From contig JAJEKV010000018.1 of the NCBI GenBank assembly GCA_021234155.1, forward strand, positions 18,496,583 to 18,560,582: a stretch of DNA of 64,000 bases, read 5' to 3'. This document shows positions 47,179-57,755 of this stretch, one piece after another. The notes under the pieces were generated by a model. It was not told the origin of the DNA. It saw nothing but the letters and a program-made list of their open reading frames with translations, and did no database searches. The position numbers and the translations under genes were made by a program. The number at the start of each line of letters is the position of its first letter. Positions within the stretch are counted from its first letter, which is position 1. Source of the stretch: Isoetes taiwanensis. Lineage: Eukaryota; Streptophyta; Lycopodiopsida; Isoetales; Isoetaceae.

Positions 47179-48100
47179 TGTTGGAAAACCTAATGTCATA
47201 TTGTGACAATTGATCCAGGTTGTTGCAGTCAAATGTTTAATGGTGGAAGGTTAGAGCATTGTTAGTATTAAACATGGGGGATTCACACAGAAGACCCGTA
47301 TAAACCTAGTGAGTGTATGGAAGGGGGTTTTTTCTCGATGTTTTCGTACGTATACTAGGGGTTTAAATCCCCTCTTCATCGACATTCTAGTGTGTTTTTC
47401 CACGGAAGGGGTTTTTTCCAACACTTTTGCATACGTATATAGGGGTGTTTCTTCTCACCTTAAGCACGCAGGTGGCATATGCTCATGTGATAAAGGTGAA
47501 TCCCCCGTGGTATTAAACAATGGTTAAATATTGTTAAAGGTTTAAGTGCATTGAATATTCGAGTGGTTGAGTATATCAAACTCTAATGCAACTGTCTGTG
47601 GGATATTAGTTGCATCCCAATTGATGGGAAAGGAAAGTCGATCTGGCAATCGAAACCGCCGGATCAAGCACTTATAAGTCAGAGAATATATTTGAAGAGG
47701 CATTCGGATTCAAGGAAACACAGATCCAGCTCAAATATGTTCATCTGAGAGTGGTCAATGGTTCAACATTAATTTGGTCAATCTCTCAGTTACAGTGAAG
47801 TGCTACAGTGCTTAGTGTTGAACTTCAATGGTTTAAATTGATATATATTTGAGGGGAAGTTTACTTCATAATAGATCAAGGAGGCAATGAATTAATTGAC
47901 CATATTGTGGCTTCATTGCAAGGGAGAAGTTCTTGATCTAGGTGTTTGGGGTTTATTGAAGTTTATATAGTACTTATGACATGTTTATGTTTATATATCC
48001 TTTGAATTATTTATTCTCAAGGTTATGAGGTTCATATAATTTGAAGTTGAATTAAGTGACATCTTTGCTAAGGATTTGGAATTAGTTATTGGATCTAACA
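47179..48100 (+). repeat. 3' LTR of the copia element (with MITE insertion)
   Basis: TGTTGGAAAACCTAATGTCA to GGATCTAACA. Without the 237 bp insertion and its 8 bp duplication it is about 677 bp, comparable to the 688 bp retained in the 5' copy. The AAGTT duplication follows at 48101-48105. Confidence 0.85.
47265..47517. mobile_element. 237 bp hAT-type MITE with 8 bp target duplication
   Basis: Element 47273-47509; ends CATGGGGGATTCAC and GTGAATCCCCCGTG are inverted (one mismatch). It is flanked by perfect GTATTAAA repeats (47265-47272 and 47510-47517). An 8 bp duplication and an end beginning CA-n-GGG fit the hAT superfamily. No coding capacity. Confidence 0.85.
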
Positions 48101-48105
48101 AAGTT

Positions 48106-48720
48106 GTAGTTGAAAAAGAATTTTTATTAATAAATTGAATAGGTATAATGTATTTTACATCGGACGCAGAGACCATGGCGGTCTTGCTGTCACTACAGTT
48201 ACATCATCGTGGTAGGTGGTCCACCTTAGGGGATTAACGTGCGGGGCTTCTTCATGCCGTCTGTAGGCCTTGGGGGCAACCTGAAGAGTGTGGAATGCCT
48301 CACGAGAGGGTGCCTCGGGAGCCACCCGCTGACATGTCCACCCGATTTCTCCACTCTCCTCCCGCAGCTTTTCATCGAATATGTTCCTTCCCCAACCTCC
48401 GTGGATGTCATGCAATGCTTGCAAGATGCTTTGAGCTTTCTGGACTTTCGAAAGTTTCTTTCTCTCTTCTTCATCCCGAAGGCCCGCAGATAGCGTGCCT
48501 CGCAATGATGAGCAACCTTATCCCAAAGGCGGGTAAGAGTGTAGCGTGAGCTGGATCGCGTGCGAGCGGGATCTCGCCACCTTGAGCGGGATCTCGTCAC
48601 CGGAGTGGTCTCGGTGATGCCCGAACAGGATCTCGTAAGGGGTGCAAGGTCCGCGGCCCGAACCACCTGGAGCAAGGAGAGTCCATGATTAACAATTGCG
48701 GTGCCATTAGTCAAAGTAGT
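48106..48720 (-). pseudogene. degraded protein-like tract, possibly a retroelement integrase tail
   Basis: Two overlapping minus-strand frames (48226-48714 and 48155-48505) are joined by a frameshift near 48480, where EARYLRAFG passes into DEEERKKLSKVQKAQ. A third frame near 48560-48640 reads TPYEILFGHHRD, which resembles the (L)(S/T)PYE(L/I)(V/L)(F/Y)G motif after the core of gypsy integrases. The rest is not recognised. The tract lies between the copia 3' end and the hairpin repeats. Confidence 0.3.
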
Positions 48721-48966
48721 GCCTTTCTCGACTCGCGAGTTGAGAAAGGCCCTGAAAAGTCAGAATACAACCATTTTCATTAGAATATGGCTGCATCCAA
48801 TCACACACGGAAGCATACAAATGGTCTCGTGAACGGGACAAGCAGTGCCTTTCTCGACGTCGAGAAAGGCCCTAGAAAGCCAATGTACAACCATTATCAT
48901 TATAGAATATGGCTGCATCCAAACACAAACAAGCATGCCTTTCTCGACTCGCGAGTCGAGAAAGCC
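48721..48966. repeat. three tandem ~110 bp units, each with the palindrome
   Basis: Palindromes at 48721-48750, 48847-48870 and 48937-48965. The middle one has a shorter centre (GCCTTTCTCGAC / GTCGAGAAAGGC, 24 bp) but is still perfectly self-complementary. Between them a conserved linker (TACAACCATT, ATTAGAATATGGCTGCATCC) recurs. They lie just 3' of the FCP1-like gene's stop codon. Confidence 0.85.
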
Positions 48967-49036
48967 AGCGAAAACTCAATGTACAAGTATATTCATTACA
49001 AAATATAGTACATTTCTTCACGTTTCTTTACAAGAT

Positions 49037-49876
49037 TCACACAACTTTGCTATCTGAAAGCAGAGGCCACTCTTCTTGATCACCATAATATTTGTCGTCC
49101 ATAGCTTTCATGATCGCGCTGCTCTCTGGATCGACCTGCTTGAGGTTCGGATAGCTCCTAATCACATCGGCCACAAGAATGGCAAACAGGGATTCCGCCA
49201 ACACAGGAACGAGATTGAAAGATAACCACCTATCCGTTTCATACTCTTCTGGTCGATAACTCTTGGCAATGATTGTATTGTCCGAGTTATGATATCACTT
49301 GTAGGCGAGTCATCTATGATCAAAGATATTGTGTTTGTTAAAGTCCTGGTATGCTTCATAAACCCTATCCAGCCTTTTCACCATAATGGGCTTCCCCTTT
49401 GTGATGGTTGGATCGAGGTCTGACACATGCTCGACCCTTTCGTTTCCCCAAACAAACTTGAACTCTGGAAGGCCGAGAACACCAAGGACATTGACAACAT
49501 TTTTCTTTGCCATACAAGACCATATGGCCACTTCAAATCCTCGTTGCAGGCACCATTCAATAATTTCCTTTGCTTTAGGCCGAGGATACACGATTTTAGA
49601 CCTCACTTTTGTCGGCATCTGCGAGGTGTTAAGCTCAGGGACGTCTTTATCGTGGTATACTGCAGCCAATACTCCATTGACGTTAAATATTATAAGCTTG
49701 GTGGGCCCCTCTGGATCCCAGTTAGAGTTTGGCTCTGACCAGATTTCCTCTTGATTGGGATCTATATGCGGGATCATTATTCTTCCAGGTCTTTTCTTGC
49801 TACCCGCACTGTCTTGCTCTTGACTGCCTTTTTTGGATGCAGTATCCTCCTCATGAACTGAACCGCCAGCAGATCT
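49037..49876 (-). pseudogene. FCP1/NIF-type HAD phosphatase-like domain exon (C-terminal exon of a larger broken gene)
   Basis: The last exon starts after a CACAG acceptor (RSAGGSVHEED...) in phase with the upstream exon. Domain order: KLIIFNVNGVL (HAD motif I, about 49670-49690), PRPKAKEIIEWCLQRGFEVA then IWSCMAKKNV (motif II region), FVWGNERVEH, then LIIDDSPT (motif III), HNSDNTIIAKSYRP, and a C-terminal tail ending LLSDSKVV with TGA at 49037-49039. In FCP1-type enzymes motif I begins D-x-D; here it is N-V-N, so the nucleophilic Asp is missing. Two frameshifts (near 49315 and 49290) interrupt motif III, so this copy is dead even if the family were active. Plant paralogues with a D-V-N-G motif I exist, which makes the second Asn less surprising than the first. 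Confidence 0.7.
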
Positions 49877-50029
49877 CTGTGATAGTGTCAATGATCCGAA
49901 TTGGTTGGCGCCGATGTCCCCGGAATGATGAAAGACGGGCCATTTAACGAGGTTCTCGACTCACGAAGTCGAAAGGAAAAAGTTAAAGACTCTGAGGTTT
50001 CAAAAACACCGAGAGCAAAGTGAACTCAC
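49877..50029 (-). other. intron of the broken gene with a decayed palindrome
   Basis: Bounded by a GTGAGT donor (50029) and a CACAG acceptor (49877). It contains an imperfect copy of the palindrome at about 49951-49975 (TTCTCGACTCACGAAGTCGA). Confidence 0.6.
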
Positions 50030-51333
50030 CTCAATCTCGATTCTTTAATTTGTTCCGCAACATTCTCGCCTAAACCTTGGACATCTCCGCCATCTTTCTC
50101 TCCCCGGCCGCCGTTTGTCTTCTTCATCATCATCCCATCGCTTCCAGCTTGTCTTCCTCTCTTTGAAATAGGTATGACCCAATGGTTTCAACCATGTTCT
50201 TATTCCCAACCACGGATATTGGTTTCATTCCATACAAAGATAACCCCCCGAGAGAATCGCACCATTCATGTACCACTGCGATACAATATGATCTTCCTCG
50301 ATCAAGCCGGGTTATGAAGTACTTGATAACTCTTGGCCGGATAGGAATTCTATGTATTGGACCCGTCGCACCATCGGTTTGACTTTGTCAATCAATGACA
50401 CATCCTCCATAACTGCAGCCCTTCCGTGGTTCCATATGCTCTTGAGAAATCATGAACTTATCGAGATAGTGGTGCTCCCTAGACCACCACTTGTCCAGTC
50501 CGCTGCTCGATCTTGAAACTATAACCAAAACTATATTGGCAAAGTTGGTGCCTTTCGGCAGCCAATTCTCGCACTCATGTTCCGGTTCATATATGGAATA
50601 CAAGGTCTTGTTGGTGAAGTTAATATCACCGCCCATTGTGACACAAAGAGCTTGTCCGATTGCCCAAAGATGCAAAAGATAAGGAAACCGAAAGTATCCC
50701 GCTTCTGGCCGCGGTCCGACACATCTTGTACCACCGCCAATGTCAGCTTTTTTCATAAAATAGGGTGGGTCTTCGATCATATTCATGGCAAATAGTGCCA
50801 CTGCCCAACCGCCAGCCTGCAGACCACCAAACCCCTTGTGTCTCTTTAGGATTGTGGCGTAATCCTTTAAGGCCCCGTGATTTTTGAACTTCTAGTTTTC
50901 CTTAGTAGGATTGTTCCATCCGTGATTCTGCCCTCAGATCAAGTGTTTCTTTGTCCGTGCCCTCAGATCCTTTTCATGAATTGCTTGTCGAACAACTTTG
51001 GGTCCGGCGCCTGGTTGGCAATTCTCCATTGTCGTCCTTAAGCTTGCCTCTTGTCCAAAGAGCCCATATCTCCATCCATTTCTCCTGTGACCGCCTCAAT
51101 GCAGAGAATGAGGTCATATTGGTCGATAGAGATTCCCCGCCCTTTCTTGGTGTTCTTCTTCTTCTCATCTTCATCCTCTCCCTCATCATCTTCCCCCGCC
51201 TTTAAGAACATATTTGCGTAGTTTTTCAAGGTCTTCCACTTATCCGAGGGAGCCCCGTTTCCTTTTAGGACGTTGAGGACAACCCAATGCTTTCCATCAA
51301 GGTTTGTAGCATGTATGATTTGGTCGATACGGG
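50030..51333 (-). pseudogene. middle exon(s) of the broken gene, frameshifted, unrecognised domain
   Basis: Starts after a TTGCAG acceptor at 51334. The first frame (51038-51333) reads ARIDQIIHATNLDGKHWVVL, SDKWKTLKNYANMFLKAG, then an acidic/Lys-rich run and GISIDQYDLILCIEAVTGEM. After a frameshift the second frame (to about 50360) reads ALKDYATILKRHKGFGGL, IEDPPYFMKKADIGGG, YFRFPYLLHLWAIGQAL, NIVLVIVSRSSSGLDKWW. Further short frames (NMVETIGSYLFQREEDKLEA; GENVAEQIKESRLR) end at a GTGAGT donor (50029). At least three frameshifts and several stops occur. I do not recognise the domain. IEDPPY recalls an adenine methylase motif, but no supporting motif was found. Confidence 0.55.
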
Positions 51334-51929
51334 CTGCAATCAATAAATGAAACTATGTCGAGAAATGAAAGTGAACCCTCAAGGAAACAAGAAATAGGAG
51401 GATGCAGGGGCTTTCTCGACTCGCGAGTCGAGAATACCCACAGGAAAGAACAGAGGAGAGTGAAGGCCAGAGTGAAAGCACGCGCATTCCCAAATCTTTG
51501 CTTTCACGCCTCTTTGAACGATGCAACTTAGGATATAAACTAAGCTACATTGCCCAAAGAGGCGGGAAAAGAAAGATGCTTTCACTCTTCAACCATTAAT
51601 CTCTAACGTTTTCTCTATTACCCTGGAGTTGAGTCGAGAAAGTCAGAGGAGCACATGAAAGCAGAGGATTCAAGGGACTTTCTCGACTCGCGAGATCGAG
51701 AAAGCCCCTTCGTCCTCTTCTTCCTTTTTTGTCTCTGGCTTTCTCGACTCGCGAGTAAGAAAGCTCGCGCATCCTCTAGTTTCCTTCATTTCTCTGGGCT
51801 TTTTCGACTCGCGAGTCGAGAAAGCCCCCGTATTTCTCTGCTTTCCCGAGTTCCACTGGGGTTTCTCGACTCGCGGGGGCTTTCTCGGCTCGCAAGTCGA
51901 ATCGCCCCGAATCAGAGACAGTAATTTAC
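51334..51929 (-). repeat. intron of the broken gene filled with the palindrome family
   Basis: Between the CTACATAAG|GTAAAT donor (51929) and TTGCAG acceptor (51334). Copies of the TTTCTCGACTCGCGAGTCGAGAAA type lie at about 51411-51434, 51677-51704, 51738-51763 and 51797-51827, plus partial ones near 51630 and 51862-51900. Spacing in the right half is about 60 bp. Some carry one-sided changes (CGAGATCGAG, GAGTAAGAAAG); 51797-51827 is nearly perfect. Confidence 0.8.
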
Positions 51930-52512
51930 CTTATGTAGGCGGGCACTTGCCGTTGTATTCGGGACGGTGGCTACGCCGGGCGAAGCTCCGTTGGCGGCGT
52001 GTCCGCTGAGAGAACTCTGCACTCTCGTTTGGAATACCGGTCCTTGATCCTTTGCGGCACTTCCTTTTCCGTCTGCAATACTTGTGCTGCCCTCACTGAA
52101 TGCTGGCCGTCCACAACCCAAAACCTGACGTCTTTTCCCTTCAGGTCTTCCTCAGTGGTCCACCTGAACAACTCACCGGACGATCTGCTGAATGGTATGA
52201 CATCCGCAGGCATTGGATCCGCAACAGGATGACGCACCATCAGGTTCAGAATCTCTAGCATGTGTGCTGGATTAAATTCCCCGTGGTTGAACAAGACGGC
52301 CGCGCCAGTGCAAGCCTTCAAGCGTCGTATGTCCAGCAGCAACTTGTGTCCAATTCCCAATGGATAATACTGAGCCAGCCGCTCCATCTTCTGGGCCCCT
52401 CTCTGTGATTTCCTTATTTGCTCATCTGGATCTAAGAATTGGGAATCGACCAATTCATCCTCTTCATCAGCATCTGAATCCTCTCGTGTACTTTCTTCTG
52501 CATCCTGACTTG
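51930..52512 (-). pseudogene. exon of the broken gene with DGQH motif (3' half of an exon split by a copia element)
   Basis: Continues, in frame, the exon half at 58985-59540 once the copia element and one copy of its duplication are ignored. It opens ASQDAEESTREDSDADEEDE (acidic), then KMERLAQYYPLGIGHKLLLD, LKACTGAAVLFNHGEFNPAH, MLEILNLMVRHPVADPMPAD, and RFWVVDGQHSVRAAQ (DGQH at about 52100-52111). A hydrophobic strand followed by D-G-(Q/H)-H-(R/S)...AA is the shape of ParB/Srx-like and DGQHR domains, so a related fold is possible. The frame ends PPTELRPA-stop; a shift near 51995 would carry it to the donor at 51929. Neighbouring exons suggest one large protein. Confidence 0.5.
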
Positions 52513-52517
52513 CTGTC

Positions 52518-52983
52518 TGATAATAATTTGTGAATGGGACTCCTTCAGGAACTTCTCTGATAACCCAAACTGGCCTTTGAACAAGGCCCCTCCTGTGGCT
52601 GCTCCGACAGCCCAAGCTTCTCCGTTGATGGCCTCACTTGCTGCAAACACCCAGATTGGTTTAGCAGGTCACTGCAATCACCTAGCCAAGCCGGTCTCCT
52701 GCAAACACACAGCGGATCAAAAAATGGTCCGGACTGTGTTCTTCCAAACCTGCAGACGAACTCAATCTGTTCGCCTCCTCCTCCTACGCTGAGCAACCGG
52801 CCACCAGACAATCAATCGGCCTTCTTTCTGTAAGTCTTGATTTGGCTCCACTTCTCTGTTCGTCTGCATCGATTCAACCTCTCCCTTTTATTGTCTTCTT
52901 CTGAACCGCCGCTTTCCAAAGCGTGTGTGTGTGGAGCAATCATGCCATGACACGTATACAGTGTACAGGCTGTAATTCCATCA
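52518..52983 (-). repeat. 3' LTR of the exon-inserted copia element (466 bp)
   Basis: Same length as the other LTR. I count roughly 15-20 differences between the two, nearly all C/T or G/A, the pattern expected from decay of methylated cytosines. Confidence 0.92.
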
Positions 52984-52997
52984 TTCTCCCCCTCAGC
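52984..52997 (-). other. polypurine tract
   Basis: Minus-strand AGGCTGAGGGGGAGAA directly before the LTR start TGATGG. Confidence 0.8.
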
Positions 52998-53320
52998 CTG
53001 TACAACTCATAATTCCTACTTGTTCTTTTGCAACATGAAGTTTTGGTTCAGTAAGAATCTTAGTCAACATATCTTCCTGCTGCAATGCAGTAGGAATGTA
53101 TTCTACATTTATTTCACCCCTTCCTACTTGCCTAGTTCGCGAATGACAAACTGGATTTTTGCTCATCGCTATCCCGCTTTTGTTGTCACAATAAATTGTT
53201 GTTGTACCCGTGCACGACTTCCCTAATTCCTTGAGCATCCTTCGCAACCAAATGATCTCCAATGCTGCCAAAGACACTGCCACATATTCTGCTTCTGCAC
53301 TGGATTTTGCAACTCACTCT
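52993..53320 (-). pseudogene. copia RNase H C-terminal part
   Basis: The frame includes AVSLAALEIIWLRRMLKELG, IYCDNKSGIAMSKNPVCHSR and VGRGEINVEYIPTALQQEDM. About a dozen residues usually present between CHSRT and the VGRGE block (HIELKYHF-type) are missing, so this copy carries an internal deletion. Confidence 0.85.
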
Positions 53321-54765
53321 TGTTTTTTACTGACCCATGATATTGCCGCATTCTAAACTTACAAAGATATTCGTAAGCGGGACTTTCTATCATCGGTGTC
53401 TCCCCTACCAGATTCGATATCCAACTAGATTATCTTCCATGCCCCTTTCAAAACACAGCCATGAGTTGAGGTACCCTTTTAGATACATGAGGACCCTTTT
53501 AAGGCTATCCAAAGGTTTCTTCATGGTTTATTTAAAACCCGCCGAGAAGATTAACAAAGATAAGTAATATCGTTCTTGTGCCGCTTAAAAAGATAACAGT
53601 CGCCAACTAGTGACCTATAGGATCTACCTTTCATATCTTCCTCCTCTTCGTGTGTTTGTGGACACATTTTTCCCCGATAATCTTACTCCCCGGGCGCCAA
53701 TGGTGTCTTCGCTACATTGCAATCAAGCATTTCGAACTTGACTAGCATCTTCTTGATGTATCGTTCTTGAGTGAGATACAACACACCCCCGCCTCTATCT
53801 CTTCTTCCATTCCTAACAGCTTTTGAAGATCTCCAAGATCGGGCCATTTGAAACCGGGCTTCTCAATAATAGTTTACACTTATCCAAAGAAGGCTTTGTC
53901 ATTACCGGGCTATGACACAATCATCGACATATAAAGCCATTATCGCATTTATCTTCTTCCCTTTTCATGTAAAGATTACCTTCTCGCTTTTAATTTAATG
54001 AATCCATCACAATTAAAAACTTGTTCATGCATAAGTACCATTGTCTAGATGCCCGCCTCAACCCATAAATAGCCTTTTTAGTTTGCACACCATATTACTA
54101 CCCCGCCAGATCCATGAGGTCGCTTCATATAGATTTCTTCTTCTAAGTCTCCATGCAAGAACGCTAGCCCTTGACATCCATATGACCCAATTCCATGTCA
54201 TTTTGTACCGCAATGGCTATGAGCGCCTTTGACTAGTCATCTTAATGATAGGTGAGAATGTGTCCTTAAAATCCACTCCTTCTAGCCGTATATCCCTTGG
54301 CAAACCAAGCTTTAGCCTTGTACCTCTCGGCTGCACTCCATCCGCCTTTTCTTTTAATCTTAAAATCCACTTACTACCGACAACATGCTTGCCATTTGGT
54401 CTCGGCACCAAATCATAGGTTCCAGTTTGTTTGAATGAATCTAATTCATTCCTCATCGCTTCTTTCCACATGTCCGATCCGCCTCGCATCGCTTCTTCCA
54501 CAGTTTCTGGTTCTAAAGTACAGGACAAGATCTTAGGCTTTCGAGGTCTTGTTGTCTTACCACTTTCTTTTCTGCCAAATCCTTCTGTATCAAACAGAAG
54601 CTGAGATTTGAGACGTTCAACTTCACTGCGACGAGTCCTGCTTGTACTCCCCGTGGTTTCTTCAATTACAGCTTCACCGCTCTCCTCCTCCTGGTGTCCA
54701 GTTTTCGGTGCACTATCAGCCTCTAAGACTTCATGCACCTCCTCTGGCTCTAATACTTCATGCAC
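53321..54765 (-). pseudogene. copia reverse transcriptase and preceding linker, heavily broken
   Basis: 54217-54765 holds the linker and RT start (WKEAMRNELDSFKQTGTYDL, GKHVVGSKWILRLKEKADG, DFKDTFSPIIKMTSQR). Further left, small frames keep LYVDDCVIAR (about 53905-53940) with the YVDD catalytic box intact. Many frameshifts and stops separate the blocks. Confidence 0.8.
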
Positions 54766-55252
54766 CTCCTCCCGCTCAAGATGTAGCGACTATCATTTTC
54801 GCAACCTCATGCACCACATCTGGTTCTGTGTCTTCTTGCTCACTTAAATCCTCAATTTCACCATCTTCAAGGTCAATTTCATCTTTCATGGGTAAGCTTA
54901 TTGTCTCCCTAAAATTGTGCATTGCTTCTTTATTTGCCCTTGAATCATTTTCCAAATATTCTACTGGCACCCATTCTGTCATCTCCGTCTTGCTAAGCAG
55001 CTTCCTATCTTTGTATAGGATGTTTTCGTTAAATATCACATCTTTGCTAACATGTATTTTTCGCGAGTGTTTGATCATATAACTCAGTAGCTATTCGCTT
55101 TCTTCATCGTAGCCAACCGTAAAAGTACATATGCTCCTATCATCCAACTTCCTCCTCGAAGTTCTGGGAACCAACATATAGGCTAGACACTGCATACCTC
55201 TAAAAGTCCAAACCTCGTTCGTATCGCTTCCTTTATCGCAACACTAGGCAAC
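54766..55252 (-). pseudogene. copia integrase C-terminal part and linker
   Basis: Includes RLPSVAIKEAIRTRF, RRKLDDRS-type and IKHSRKIHVSKDVIFNENIL blocks, then an acidic linker with repeated HEV(L/V)E(P/A)-type phrases. It abuts the hAT-type element on its right. Confidence 0.7.
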
Positions 55253-56565
55253 CTATTCTGCAGGAGGGTATTATTTAAGAGCCCGATATTTTTATAGGGC
55301 CAGAAGCAACTGGCTACTGCCCATGTAGGATAAATAACTAGGCGTAGTTTGGCCTGGCGATATTTTGCACCTTCTTGCTAAGATGGCGTTACTAAACTGG
55401 CGCAACCATGAAGTTTTATTTTTCTACATTAACAAATTGGCTACGAGCAAATTTGTGCTAGTAAAGATAGGAACATGCTTTGGTAGTGAAAATACGACGT
55501 CTAGTCGCAACCACCTAGGCATCTTCCCCAAATAATACATTCCAATTGCATTGCCTATTTAACATCGCCCAATTAAGTGTCACCTATTTAACCTATTTAG
55601 ATCGCATAACTTATTTAATAACACCTAGTTAGATTGCATCTAAACATATTTAACTAAATGAATATATCCAACCAATTTAACCTATTTAACATCATCTAGT
55701 TAGATTGCATGTAAACATATCTAACAAGATGAATATGTCCAACCAATGTAATGTATTTAATCGAACCACAATTCATTGTGTTAATCGACTTGACTTATTT
55801 AGCATCAAAATCGGCTTAACATAACGAACCTATTCAACCAATTTGACATATTTAACCTAAGCGCAATTTGACCTAGTCTATTTATCGAAGCCCAATTTGT
55901 TGAGTTACTATAATGATTGAAACAGTCAGCCGAGGTATATGGTATGCATGATACGAATGCTCAAAAGTATTTCTAAGTTACTTGGTCTATGAGACCTATG
56001 CTCAAAAGTATTTCTATGCTATGCTAAGTTACGTGGTCTATGAGACCTATGCTCAAAAGTACGAGACCTATGCTCAAAAATAATAATCGACCTATGCTCA
56101 AAAGTATTTCTAAGTTATTACTTGGTCTAAATAGCAACTCCAGAATGAAGATTTGCTCTCATATGGTATCGCCCTCGGTCAAATTCAAAAATATAAAAAT
56201 ATATATGAAACCCTAATCCTAGAGGACTACAAGTGGCGATTCTTAGATGGACATGTGGCCAAGATGTAATATGGCCACCCCCTTGCCCATTAAAATTTAC
56301 CTAAGGTTCTAATTGGCTACCTCGAAGAGTTTTTTCCCACGCACAAAAAATCGAATTGGCCACACCCTACACCTAGCCGGATTTAGTAAATATCGAATTG
56401 GCTACTAAACAAATAAACTCTACAAATTCGTGTTTTGAACTGGCCACTACCCTTCGGTCAGGACATGAACGTATCCTACTCTGGTGTAGCCAACCATTTC
56501 TGAAAAAATATGAATGTGTGGCCAACTGGCCCGCCGGGGCCACTAAAAAATACCCTGCTGTTCTG
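55253..56565. mobile_element. 1297 bp hAT-type non-autonomous element inside the copia integrase region
   Basis: Element 55261-56557. On the minus strand it starts CAGGGTATTTTTTAGTGGCC, and on the plus strand CAGGAGGGTATTATTTAAGA, giving imperfect inverted ends beginning CAGG. It is flanked by CTATTCTG (55253-55260) and CTGTTCTG (56558-56565), an 8 bp duplication with one mismatch. The interior has no transposase but has two internal repeat zones: 55560-55880 (AACCTATTTAA, TTAGATTGCAT) and 55950-56130 (GACCTATGCTCAAAAGTATTTCTAAG, several copies). Confidence 0.8.
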
Positions 56566-57297
56566 AATGTGACAAGCGGCCGCCACTGCTTCTGTCCATA
56601 AGCTATTAGGGTAGGCCGCATGCTTAAGCATGGACCTTGCTGCATTCATGACAGTGTGATTCTTTCGTTCTGCTACACCATTTTGCTATGGCGTATACCG
56701 ACATGTATACTGTCTTCTAATCCCATGCTCCTGACAAAACTTGCAAAATTCACCCAATCTATATTCTCCTCCAAGATCGGATCTCAAGCATTTAACCTTT
56801 AATGATGTTTCACTTTCAACCTCCGCAACATAGAGCCTAAAGGCATCAAACACCTGGTCTTTGGACCTCAAAAAGTAACACTTAGTCCTTCTGCTATAGT
56901 CATCAATAAATGATGCAAAGTAAAATTTTGACCCTAGACTTTGAACTTGCATTGGACCACAAACATCTGAATGAACTAACTCAAGTAATTTGTGTGCTCT
57001 TTTGCCTTTATTTCTAAAAGGCAATCTACTTTGCTTCCCTAACATGCATGCCTCACAAATATCATCATGACTTTCATGCTCACACATCAAGTCATCCAAA
57101 AGGTTGTGCTTTTCCGCAATTTTAATATTATTATGATTTGTATGCGCCAACCTCAAATGCCAAGTATGCAGTTTATCTATGGGAGATATTTTATTGATTG
57201 CTTTGATGTCAAACTCAAACAAATTTCCTCTTCTATCAGCATCAAATATCTTCACACCATCTTTAATAAATTTGCATCCATGCTTATGAAAAACCAA
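56566..57297 (-). pseudogene. copia integrase zinc-binding and catalytic core
   Basis: The frame includes HTWHLRLAHTNHNNIKIAE, CEACMLGKQSRLPFRNKG (H-H-C-C set), LVHSDVCGPM (first Asp), LRSDLGGEYRL (second Asp). A TAG replaces the residue before QNGVAERKN (Glu), then ARSMLKHAA and LWTEAVAAACHIQN lead up to the hAT insertion. Confidence 0.85.
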
Positions 57298-57755
57298 ATC
57301 ATAACCATTATCAACAAGATTTGCAACCGATTAAACAACATTTCTGGAGCAAATAGAGTATCTGGCAATCTCAAAACTTCCTTGCCTTCTCTTGATACCT
57401 GCAACTCCCCTTTCCACACACCTTTTGTGTTGCGCCATTTCCCATTTGCACCCTCGAATTACCCTTACGTAGCTCAACCTTATTCAACAAAACGGTGAAT
57501 TGACTATGGAGACTTTCACTCCGAATCTAAAGTCAAAGTGTGGGTTTTTATCCAAACCATTTCTAAGAGTAACATTTGACACTACATCCTTAGAATTTAG
57601 TTTCTTTACCTTATCTTCACTAAGCACTCCCTAATTTGTTTCCAATTTCTCTTGCTATCATCAAGTTCACCACGGTTGCCACGCCACGATGATGCTCGAC
57701 CCCTTCCTCGTGAATATGCTCCTCGCCCACGACCCCATCTTTCTCGATTTGGGCA
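57298..57755 (-). pseudogene. copia region between gag and integrase (protease expected), decayed
   Basis: No intact protease motif was identified. Short minus-strand frames here are broken. The position corresponds to the protease of the copia polyprotein. Confidence 0.35.

Larger units (their letters stand above)
40025..48105 (+). mobile_element. Ty1/copia element with nested and chimeric structure, 5 bp target duplication
   Basis: Outer boundaries 40030-48100 are set by TGTTGG...CTAACA LTR ends and by perfect AAGTT duplications at 40025-40029 and 48101-48105. Intact parts: most of the 5' LTR (40030-40717), integrase to RNase H (about 44350-47000), polypurine tract (47169-47178) and 3' LTR (47179-48100). 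The 5' LTR end, primer site, gag and protease are missing; a gypsy gag-protease segment occupies 40718 to about 44350. Frames are broken many times, so it is dead. Confidence 0.85.

Noticed and set aside
50760-50785. IEDPPY as an adenine-methyltransferase DPPY motif
   Set aside because: No S-adenosylmethionine-binding glycine motif or other methylase block nearby in any frame; the tract is frameshifted, so the match is likely chance.
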